Positions 30,616 through 36,654 of a stretch of DNA of 36,654 nucleotides are shown here, piece after piece. The notes beneath the pieces are model-generated. The model did not search any database and had not been told where the DNA came from. It was given only the letters and a program-made list of their open reading frames with translations. The DNA comes from a bacterium (lineage in GTDB: Bacteria > UBA10199 > DSSB01), in assembly GCA_035281585.1 (NCBI GenBank), contig DATEDP010000039.1, positions 1 to 36,654 on the forward strand. The letters run 5' to 3'. The position numbers and the translations under genes were made by a program. How positions within the stretch are numbered: position 1 is the first letter of the stretch; every line of letters starts with the position of its first letter.

Positions 30616-30999
30616 ATGCGGCAAGATACACCATCCTGGAATCAGGCACAAGGCCGTCTCGGCGAGGCTTTTGCCAAAAAGTACCTGCTTAGGCAAGGCT
30701 ATAAAATTGTCGCCGAACGCTTCCGAACCCGCTTCGGCGAGATCGACCTGGTGGCAAGCCGGCGCAACGCCCTCCTCTTCGTCGAAGTCAAAGCCCGGCA
30801 CTCCCGGCTTTTCGGCGACGCCCTCGAGGCCGTGACTCCGAAAAAGCTCCGCCATTTCCAAAAATCGGTCATGGCTTTCCTGCAGGCTAACCCGCAATAC
30901 CGCCGAGGATGGCATTGGGAGCTGGCCGCGGCGGCGGTCCGCCATGCCGGGGGCGAGACCAAGGTGGAGCTGGTCAGGATTCTTCCCGGGGGTCTTTGA
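30616..30999 (+). CDS. yraN: YraN/UPF0102 family nuclease-like protein
   Basis: This 127-residue protein has the family pattern: [20 protein letters not shown] at the start, [20 protein letters not shown] and then [15 protein letters not shown]. The acidic residues in GEIDL and FVEVK correspond to a PD-(D/E)xK endonuclease-like core. The precise role of UPF0102 proteins is not settled; they are often next to DNA or RNA processing genes. AAAGGA sits directly against the ATG; an in-frame ATG at 30577 with GGGAGGGG before it would give 140 residues. It is divergent from tex, and its 3' end overlaps the FHA-activator gene by 26 bases. Confidence 0.93.
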   Translation: MRQDTPSWNQAQGRLGEAFAKKYLLRQGYKIVAERFRTRFGEIDLVASRRNALLFVEVKARHSRLFGDALEAVTPKKLRHFQKSVMAFLQANPQYRRGWHWELAAAAVRHAGGETKVELVRILPGGL

Positions 31000-32620
31000 G
31001 CCCATAGAGCTTGATTTTGGCGAAGAGAGTCGATTTGGCCACGCCGAGGGTTTCAGCGGCCCGGGCTTTATTCCAGGAGCTGGCCATCAGCGCCTTGAGC
31101 ACCAGCCGCTTTTCCATCTCCTCCAAGCTTTCGAGCGGAACCCCGGCCGAGGGCGCCACCGAGCCGGTCTCATTGGGAAAGACCAAGTCCTGGGGCTCGA
31201 TCTGGGGACCCGAAGCCAGGATCATCGCCCGCAGCAGGAGGTTGCGCAGCTCGCGGACGTTGCCGGGAAAGAGATGCTCTCGGACCCGGGCCAGCCCGGC
31301 CGGGCTGAGCTCCTTGACTCCGCTGCCGGAGGCGAATTCTTTCAGAAAGCTCTCGCAAAGCAAGGCGATGTCTTCCTTGCGGTCGCGAAGCGGCGGCAGA
31401 TAAACCGGCATCACGAAAAGGCGAAAGAACAAATCCTCGCGAAAGCGCTTTTCCTGGACCGCTTTGGCCAAGTCGCGATGGGTGGCGGCAACCACGCGCA
31501 CATCGGCGCTCAGCTCCTCGATCCCGCCGACCCGGCGATAGGTCCGGTTCTCTAGGACTCGCAAGAGCTTGGGCTGAAGCTCCAAGGGAAGCTCGCCGAC
31601 CTCGTCGAGAAAGAGGGTTCCGCCCCGGGCTTGGCCGAAGGCTCCGTCGTGCTGGCGGAGCGCCCCGGTGAAGGCTCCTTTCTCGTGGCCAAAGAGCTCG
31701 CTCTCGATCAGCTCGGCCGAGATGGCGCCGCAATTGATCGCGACCAAGGGTCCCCGTCGCCGCGCCGAGAGTTGATGGACGGCCCTGGCGACCAGCTCCT
31801 TGCCAGTGCCCGATTCGCCGAGGATCAAGACGCTGGCCTCGGTCGGCCCGACCTTCTCGAGCAAGCCATAGAGCTCGCGCATCTGGAGCGAGCCTCCGAC
31901 CATCCCCTGAAAGCGATCGACGTTCTTCGGTCCGGCGCTCTCCACTCGCTCCTCGCTGGAGATCCGCAGCTCGCACTGCCCTATTTTCAAAATTTGGCCC
32001 TCCTCCAGCTCGGCCTCCCGGACTTTCACGCCGTTGAGGAAAGTACCGTTGGTCGAGCCCAAATCGTGGACCCACAGCCGGCCCTCGCGCAGGGTCAACT
32101 TGGCATGGCGAGACGACAGGTAGGGGTCCTGGAGGACGACGTCGTTTTTTTCTCCGGCGCCGAGGCTAAGGCTTTCCGAGCTCATGCGCAGGCTTCGGGA
32201 GGCTTTTCCGGGTTCCTCGATTTGCAGGCTTAGCTCTTTCACCCAAAGGCCGCGCGGGCCTTTGGCGATGGCATGGGTCGAGCCGAGGGAAGGTCCGCCG
32301 GCCCCGAGGGTGTCCTCGGCCGGAGCGGTGGCGGCCTCCTTGGCGTCGAAGGTCACGGTCCAAGGTCCTAGCTCGATGCGGTCCCCGTCTTTCAGGGTCT
32401 GAGACTCGGTTTCCTTGCCGTTGACGGTCAAAGCCGCCTGCCCGAGCTTCTTGAGGTGGAAAGCTTTCTCGATCTTGTAGAGCGCCGCGTGCTCGCGGGA
32501 AATTTCCGGCTCGGCCAGGACGATGTCGCATTGGGGCGAGCGCCCGATCTTGGTGCTGCTATTGTGAAGGACGACTCGAAACACCGGCTCAACGCCGCGG
32601 GAGAAAAGAAGATGAGCCAT
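30974..32620 (-). CDS. FHA-FHA-sigma-54 activator, 548 aa
   Basis: There are two forkhead-associated domains: residues about 8-90 (GRS at 26-28, SREHA at 41-45) and about 140-222 (SSRHA at 169-173, [10 protein letters not shown] at 188-197). The second is canonical and should bind phosphothreonine. They are followed by a sigma-54 AAA+ domain with Walker A GESGTGKE (268-275), an intact GAFTGA loop (315-320) and LFLDE, then a Fis-type helix-turn-helix at about 505-540 ([16 protein letters not shown]). It should activate sigma-54 promoters when its FHA domains bind a phosphorylated partner, presumably the product of a Ser/Thr kinase; two kinase genes are encoded in this window. GAGGT stands 6 bases before the ATG. 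Confidence 0.94.
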   Translation of the reverse strand: MAHLLFSRGVEPVFRVVLHNSSTKIGRSPQCDIVLAEPEISREHAALYKIEKAFHLKKLGQAALTVNGKETESQTLKDGDRIELGPWTVTFDAKEAATAPAEDTLGAGGPSLGSTHAIAKGPRGLWVKELSLQIEEPGKASRSLRMSSESLSLGAGEKNDVVLQDPYLSSRHAKLTLREGRLWVHDLGSTNGTFLNGVKVREAELEEGQILKIGQCELRISSEERVESAGPKNVDRFQGMVGGSLQMRELYGLLEKVGPTEASVLILGESGTGKELVARAVHQLSARRRGPLVAINCGAISAELIESELFGHEKGAFTGALRQHDGAFGQARGGTLFLDEVGELPLELQPKLLRVLENRTYRRVGGIEELSADVRVVAATHRDLAKAVQEKRFREDLFFRLFVMPVYLPPLRDRKEDIALLCESFLKEFASGSGVKELSPAGLARVREHLFPGNVRELRNLLLRAMILASGPQIEPQDLVFPNETGSVAPSAGVPLESLEEMEKRLVLKALMASSWNKARAAETLGVAKSTLFAKIKLYGLKDPREES

Positions 32621-32712
32621 GGCTTACCTCGCTGGTGGCTCCTTACCCAGGAAGGCCTTTAATGCAGCCCAAACGACAGGGTCAAGGAGGATTATCCCCT
32701 TGCCGGGGGCGG

Positions 32713-32779
32713 AGAGCGGGGCTAAAGCCCCTTGCTACGGATCAACACCAATGGAGCAAGGGGTTTTAGCCCCGTTCAG
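32713..32779. repeat. Inverted-repeat element, family C, intact copy
   Basis: The left arm (GCGGGGCTAAAGCCCCTTGC, from about 32716) and the right arm (about 32755-32776, AGCAAGGGG-TTTTAGCCCCG) are near-perfect reverse complements separated by a 17-base AT-richer centre. It ends a few bases before the start of the DciA-like gene and lies downstream of nothing on the plus strand. Its left arm resembles the element at 3415. It could sit in the 5' leader of the DciA-like gene. Confidence 0.85.
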
Positions 32780-32782
32780 CCT

Positions 32783-33088
32783 ATGAATATGAAACCGTGG
32801 CGGCGCCCCGGAAAAATCGGCGACATTCTCCAGCAGGCTTTGGAAAGCTGGGACCTCGGCCCCAAGCTCCGGCGCTACGAGGCGGCCGCCCGTTGGGAGG
32901 AGATCGCCGGGCCTCAGATCGCGGCCAAATCCCGGAGCAAGGGTATGCAAGGCGACGTCCTGGTCATCGAGGTCGATCATCCGGCTTGGGTCCAGGAGTT
33001 AAACCTCATGAAAGAGCTGCTCTTGCGGAAGCTTCAGACCGAGCATCCCCGGGCTCGGATCCGCGACCTACGCTTCATACTTAAGTAA
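32783..33088 (+). CDS. dciA: DUF721/DciA-like protein, 101 aa
   Basis: The protein has the DUF721 pattern: KIGDILQQALESWDLGPKLRRYEAAARWEEIAG, then QIAAKSRSKGMQGDVLVIEV, then DHPAWVQELNLMKELLLRKL and a final IRDLRFILK. DciA proteins assist loading or function of the replicative helicase DnaB in bacteria that lack DnaC/DnaI; this is family knowledge. The frame opens further upstream, but that part is translated from the family C repeat (GFSPVQP), so I start at the ATG at 32783 (32789 is also possible). No Shine-Dalgarno sequence is visible before either. Confidence 0.82.
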   Translation: MNMKPWRRPGKIGDILQQALESWDLGPKLRRYEAAARWEEIAGPQIAAKSRSKGMQGDVLVIEVDHPAWVQELNLMKELLLRKLQTEHPRARIRDLRFILK

Positions 33089-33174
33089 CAAAATCAAATA
33101 GTTGTAATTGTTGGGGAATCCTTTTGAAAGGCCGGTCGATAAATTCGACGGGTGCACACGAGAAGGAGTATGGG

Positions 33175-33558
33175 ATGTTTCCTCGTGTGTTGGGCCGGAT
33201 CCTCGGCCGTATCGCCTCCGCGACCTGCGAAGGCTTCCATCAATTCCAGCAAAGCGCCCGGAATGTTCTCAGCCAAAGCCCGAGCGACTTGATCGAAGGC
33301 GCCTTTCGGCGCGGTCTGACCGACGCCGCTCTGATGCTCATCGCGCCGCCCGCCGCTCGGCCGCTGGTGGCCGCCTTTCGGGCCTGGGAATTCATCAACA
33401 GCCGCAACCTGAGCGAAAATCGCGTTTCGGAAACCGCGGAGCCCGCCACCTCGTCGATGAAAGGCAGCTTGGAATGCTACCTGCAAGCGATGTCGCTGGA
33501 AAACTCCTACCTCATCTCGCCGGTCGGCACCCTGCCTTATGAGGAATGCCTCCACTGA
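33175..33558 (+). CDS. Hypothetical protein, 127 aa
   Basis: AGGAG with a 7-base spacer precedes the ATG, which I chose over an in-frame ATG at 33124. There is no signal peptide. The first 50 residues are basic and amphipathic (FPRVLGRILGRIASATC), the middle has a short hydrophobic stretch with prolines (ALMLIAPPAARPLVAAF), and the C-terminus is neutral (GSLECYLQAMSLENSYLISP). I do not recognise it. It ends 6 bases before the convergent acyl-CoA dehydrogenase gene. Its codon use is in line with the window average. Confidence 0.65.
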   Translation: MFPRVLGRILGRIASATCEGFHQFQQSARNVLSQSPSDLIEGAFRRGLTDAALMLIAPPAARPLVAAFRAWEFINSRNLSENRVSETAEPATSSMKGSLECYLQAMSLENSYLISPVGTLPYEECLH

Positions 33559-33564
33559 CCGAAG

Positions 33565-35346
33565 CTAGATCGCGTAGCCGTCCTTCTCGAGGGCGTGCTG
33601 GGCGATCTGCAGCTTGAGATCGAGCGTATTGAGCGGCTTGACCTCGAGAATGCGGTCGATGGCCTTGGCGTACTTCTCGTAGGCCGCGTCGTCGCCCTTG
33701 GCCACGTTGGCGCAGAACTGCTTGGCCAGGGTGACCAGCTCCAGGCACTTCTCGGTGACGTAGGACTTGGTGATGGCGATCGGGATCCGGGCCTTCTCCT
33801 CGCCGACCTGCTTGATCAGCTGGAGCGAACGGAGCAAGGCCGATTCCATGGCATAAACCTCGATGATGAAGTCGGCCATCGCGATCATGAAGCTCTGGCG
33901 GTCCTTGATCTCGCCCATATACTTCTGCACCGCCACGCCGCTGACGTAGACCGCCAGCTTCTTGGCTTGGTTGACCAGGTTGATCCGGTTGACCAGGACC
34001 CGTTGGTCGGTTTCCTTGGGGAAGCCTTCCTTGAGCTGGCCCAGGATCCGCTGGATCTCGCCCATCAGGTCGATCTCGCCCTTCATCGCCCGCTTGAGCA
34101 GGGTGCCGGGGATGATCATCCGGTTGATCTCGTTGGTGCCCTCGAAGATCCGGTTGATCCGGGAGTTCCGGTAGAAAGCCTCGACCGGGTATTCCTCGAT
34201 GTAGCCGTAGCCGCCGTGCATTTGGACGCCCTCGTCGGCGACGAAGTCCATCGCCTCCGAGCCGTAGACTTTGCAGATCGAGGCCTCGATCGCGTACTCC
34301 TCGACCATCTGCAGCGCCTTCTTGTCGTATTCGGCGTCGCTCTTGTCCAAGGTCGCAATCGCCGCGTCGAGCTCGCCGGCATAGCGGTACATGATCGACT
34401 CGGTGACGTAGGTCCGGATCACGCTGTCGGCGATCTTCTGCTGGATGATCTCGAAATCGGCCAGCGGTTGGCCGAACTGCTTGCGCTCCTTGACGTAGCG
34501 GACGGTGTGCTCGAGCACCCGCTTGCAGCCGCCGGTGCAGGCCGCGCCGAGCTTCCAACGGCCGACGTTGAGGACGTTGAAGGCGATCTTGTGGCCCTTG
34601 CCGATCTCACCGAGCACGTTCTCGACCGGGACCTTGGCGTCCTGGAGGATGATCGGCACCGTGGACGAGCCGTGGATGCCCATCTTTTTCTCTTCCTTGC
34701 CGGCGCTGACGCCCTCGTAGCCCTTCTCGACGATGAAGCCGGTGAAGTGCTCGCCGTCGACCTTGGCGAAGACCGTGATCACGTCGGCCCAGGAGCCGTT
34801 GGTGATGAACATCTTTTCGCCGTTCAGGATGTAGTGCTTGCCGTCGGGCGAAAGCACCGCCTTGGTCTTGGCGGCCAGAGCGTCGGAGCCGGAGCCGGCC
34901 TCGGTGAGGGCGTAAGCGCCGATGTACTCGCCGGTGGCGAGCTTCGGCAGGTACTTCCGCTTCTGCTCCTCGGTGCCGAAGTAAAGGATCGGCAGGGTTC
35001 CGATGCCGGTGTGGCACATGTAGGAGACGGTCCAGGAGCCCTGGGTGGTCGCCTGTTCGCTCATGATGGTGCTGGCGACCTTGCCCAGCCCCAATCCGCC
35101 GTAGGCCTCGGGAATCTCGGCCATCAGGAGGCCGATCTCGCCGGCCTTGCGCAGCAGGCCGTCGGAGACGCCGGGCTCCTTGTGCTCGATTTTCTCGTTG
35201 TTCGGCCAGACCTCCTTGTCGACGAAGTCCTTGACCGTTTGACCCATCTGGAGCTGCTCCTCGGTCATGTTCTCGGGGATGAAGATTTCTTCCTCTCCGA
35301 CTCGGGAGAGAAGCCAGCTCGCGCCTTGGCGGATCTTTGCAAACAT
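33565..35346 (-). CDS. Acyl-CoA dehydrogenase (VLCAD-like, with C-terminal extension), 593 aa
   Basis: This FAD-dependent enzyme performs the first step of fatty acid beta-oxidation, passing electrons to ETF. Diagnostic strings are EIPEAYGGLGLG, GAYALTEAGSGSDA, KMFITNGSWADV and RIFEGTNEINRM, in which Glu402 is the expected catalytic base (VLCAD-type position). The 593-residue length and the extra helical domain after residue 430 match the VLCAD/ACAD9 group rather than the 380-residue short- and medium-chain enzymes. AGGAG lies about 7 bases before the ATG. It is the third gene of an etfB-etfA-acd operon; the spacer to etfA contains two hairpin repeats. Confidence 0.95.
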   Translation of the reverse strand: MFAKIRQGASWLLSRVGEEEIFIPENMTEEQLQMGQTVKDFVDKEVWPNNEKIEHKEPGVSDGLLRKAGEIGLLMAEIPEAYGGLGLGKVASTIMSEQATTQGSWTVSYMCHTGIGTLPILYFGTEEQKRKYLPKLATGEYIGAYALTEAGSGSDALAAKTKAVLSPDGKHYILNGEKMFITNGSWADVITVFAKVDGEHFTGFIVEKGYEGVSAGKEEKKMGIHGSSTVPIILQDAKVPVENVLGEIGKGHKIAFNVLNVGRWKLGAACTGGCKRVLEHTVRYVKERKQFGQPLADFEIIQQKIADSVIRTYVTESIMYRYAGELDAAIATLDKSDAEYDKKALQMVEEYAIEASICKVYGSEAMDFVADEGVQMHGGYGYIEEYPVEAFYRNSRINRIFEGTNEINRMIIPGTLLKRAMKGEIDLMGEIQRILGQLKEGFPKETDQRVLVNRINLVNQAKKLAVYVSGVAVQKYMGEIKDRQSFMIAMADFIIEVYAMESALLRSLQLIKQVGEEKARIPIAITKSYVTEKCLELVTLAKQFCANVAKGDDAAYEKYAKAIDRILEVKPLNTLDLKLQIAQHALEKDGYAI

Positions 35347-35360
35347 AGGGATCTCCTATT

Positions 35361-35436
35361 GTAGGGGCACCTCTCGCAGGTGCCCCATCTACGAAACGAT
35401 GTCCTTGCCCAAGGGCGACCGCAAGGGTCGCCCCTA
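35361..35436. repeat. Two hairpin repeats, family D, between etfA and the acyl-CoA dehydrogenase gene
   Basis: GGGGCACCT (35364-35372) pairs with AGGTGCCCC (35378-35386), and GGGCGACC (35413-35420) pairs with GGTCGCCC (35426-35433), each with a 5-base loop. Both carry a flanking GTAG or CTAC, so they look like two inverted copies of one GTAGGGGC-type repeat. The etfA stop codon TAG (35434-35436) is the first TAG of the repeat. In an mRNA they could act as attenuator or stabiliser between the two genes. Confidence 0.85.
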
Positions 35437-36417
35437 CTCGCTCAGCGTCTTCTTAAACTCGGCCGTCAACAAGGGTACGATCTCGAAGAGGTCTCCCACA
35501 ATGCCGTAATCGGCCTTTTGGAAGATCGGGGCCTCGGCATCCTTGTTGACCGCGACGATGATCTTGGAAGTCCGCATGCCGGCCAAGTGCTGGATCGCGC
35601 CGCTGATGCCGAAAGCCATATATAGCTTCGGATTGACGACCTTTCCGGTCTGGCCGACCTGCATGTCGTGGGGAGCATAGCCCGAGTCGACGGCGGCGCG
35701 GGAAGCGCCGACGGTGGCGCCGATGACGTCGGCCAGCTCCTGGAGGATCTTGAAGTTGGCCGCTTCCTTCATGGCCCGGCCGCCCGAGACGATGATCTCG
35801 GCTTCGGTCAGGTCGACCTTGTCGGAAGCGCCCTTCTGCAGCTCCTTCATCTCGGCCTTGATGTCGCCCGGGTCGACGTCCTTCTTCAGGACTTCGGCGG
35901 TGGCGCCGGCCTGGGCCGCGCCGATGCCGAAGGAGTTGGGACGGATCAGGGCCATCTGGGGCTTGGAGTTGGGGATCTTCACGTCGACCAGCGCCTTGCC
36001 CGAATAGATCGGGTGGGTCGCCAACAGCTTGCCGTCGCCGTCGATCTTGAGGTCGACCGAGTCGGCGGCTAAGCCGGTCTCGAGGCGGGCGGCGAGGCGC
36101 GGGAAGAAGTCGCGGCCAGCCGGCGAGGCGGTGCCGAGGACGATGTCGGGATTCGACTCCTTGATGTAGCCGGCCAGGGCGTTGACGAAGCCCAGGGTGC
36201 TGTACTTGTCGAGCTTGGGGCTCGAGAGCACCGTGACCTTCTTGACGCCGTAGGGCGCCAGCTCGTTGGCCAGGCCTTCGACGCCGTTGCCGATCAGGAC
36301 CGCTTCGCATTGACCGCCGATCTTGGCGGCGAGCTCGGCGCCCTTGCTGGCCAGCTCCAGCGAAGTCTTCTTGAGTTTTCCATCTTGGTGTTCTGCAAAA
36401 ATCAAAACGTTAGCCAT
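35434..36417 (-). CDS. etfA: Electron transfer flavoprotein alpha subunit
   Basis: This is the 327-residue large ETF subunit that carries FAD. The C-terminal FAD-binding signature is present: [20 protein letters not shown] followed by [14 protein letters not shown]. Other family strings are [17 protein letters not shown] at the N-terminus and [19 protein letters not shown] near residue 215. ETF accepts electrons from acyl-CoA dehydrogenases in the cytoplasm and hands them to the quinone pool through ETF:quinone oxidoreductase, which is not in the window. It starts 24 bases after etfB ends. An AGGAGAAT motif precedes the ATG. Confidence 0.97.
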   Translation of the reverse strand: MANVLIFAEHQDGKLKKTSLELASKGAELAAKIGGQCEAVLIGNGVEGLANELAPYGVKKVTVLSSPKLDKYSTLGFVNALAGYIKESNPDIVLGTASPAGRDFFPRLAARLETGLAADSVDLKIDGDGKLLATHPIYSGKALVDVKIPNSKPQMALIRPNSFGIGAAQAGATAEVLKKDVDPGDIKAEMKELQKGASDKVDLTEAEIIVSGGRAMKEAANFKILQELADVIGATVGASRAAVDSGYAPHDMQVGQTGKVVNPKLYMAFGISGAIQHLAGMRTSKIIVAVNKDAEAPIFQKADYGIVGDLFEIVPLLTAEFKKTLSE

Positions 36418-36441
36418 GGTAATTCTCCTGATTTCTTTTCG

Positions 36442-36654
36442 TTAGAGGACTTTCGCTTCTTCTCGGAGCAAGCGGACGAGTTCCTTGACTTGGGTGGTGG
36501 CATCGCCTTGCAGCATCTTTCCCGGCGGCTTTTCGGCCGGCAGGCGGTAGTTGCTGTAGACCAGCTTGGGTTGGGCGTCGCCCTTCTCGGCGCTGAGCTT
36601 GAGGGTTTCGACCGGCTTGGTCTTGGCCTTCATGATGCCGGGTAGCGAGGCGTA
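36442..36654 (-). CDS. etfB: Electron transfer flavoprotein beta subunit, C-terminal part
   Basis: Only the last 70 codons are in the window; the 5' part lies beyond the right edge. SLPGIMKAKTKPVETLKLS is the well-known EtfB C-terminal segment (normally around residue 190-210), followed by the family's variable KLVYSNYRLPAEKPPGKML and a C-terminal helix. With etfA it forms the ETF heterodimer that binds AMP and FAD. It is the first gene visible of the operon that continues with etfA and acyl-CoA dehydrogenase. Confidence 0.93.
   Translation of the reverse strand, partial: YASLPGIMKAKTKPVETLKLSAEKGDAQPKLVYSNYRLPAEKPPGKMLQGDATTQVKELVRLLREEAKVL

Noticed and set aside
33595-35364. A 589-codon plus-strand frame over the acyl-CoA dehydrogenase gene
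   Set aside because: Leu/Asp/Val-rich shadow of a highly conserved enzyme on the other strand.
1-36654. CRISPR arrays, tRNA or rRNA genes, insertion-sequence transposases, prophage genes
   Set aside because: No regularly spaced direct repeats, cloverleaf-type sequences or recognisable transposase, integrase or structural phage genes were seen by eye; the inverted repeats do not form arrays.

Overview
The window looks like a piece of chromosome from a GC-rich, Gram-negative bacterium with a Deltaproteobacteria/Myxococcota-like style. It carries Ser/Thr protein kinases, two sigma-54 activators, lipobox-containing lipoproteins, an ETF/acyl-CoA dehydrogenase operon, and many small proteins I cannot place. 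There are no rRNA, tRNA, CRISPR, phage or transposase genes. The taxonomic guess rests on style only and is weak.

Layout. 1-3345 (minus): a gene running off the left edge whose N-terminal part matches the N-terminal module of the amidase-like protein at 24.9-28.0 kb, two small unknown proteins, and a repeat-rich beta-type protein. 3494-4669 (plus): a PLP aminotransferase. 4772-5705 (minus): a secreted small protein and a 64-residue acidic protein followed by a clear intrinsic terminator. 5706-6247 is a non-coding stretch with several hairpins. 6248-10800: an acidic unknown protein, then a divergent MurD-like ligase (minus) head-to-head with a protein kinase-nucleotidyltransferase fusion (plus). 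GC drops sharply across about 7.2-10.6 kb, with both edges inside genes. 10814-16238: an unknown protein and a 1541-residue kinase/STAND-ATPase/TPR/GAF/sigma-54 activator. 16220-19768 (minus): a probable five-gene run of mgsA, methyltransferase, LON-domain protein and two paralogous lipoproteins. 19798-22868 (plus): NDH-2, a half-size GDT1-type transporter and aspartase. 22994-23764 (minus): a rhodanese-Nfu fusion. 23992-24930 (plus): a helical unknown protein. 24899-27967 (minus): an amidase-superfamily protein with a long extension. 28176-33558: Tex, YraN, an FHA/sigma-54 activator, a DciA-like protein and an unknown protein. 33565-36654 (minus): etfB-etfA-acyl-CoA dehydrogenase.

Themes. 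Energy metabolism is represented by ETF with acyl-CoA dehydrogenase (electrons from fatty acid oxidation), NDH-2 (NADH to quinone), aspartase and an aminotransferase (aspartate/fumarate/keto-acid exchange), and methylglyoxal synthase. Regulation is represented by two sigma-54 activators with different sensors. Intergenic space is occupied by at least four families of short inverted repeats, mostly touching stop codons. Several convergent gene pairs overlap at their 3' ends.

The best candidates for something undescribed are the head-to-head MurD-like ligase and kinase-NTase fusion in the low-GC block, the module shared by the left-edge protein and the amidase-like protein, and the kinase-activator giant with an altered GAFTGA loop and an apparent internal translation start.
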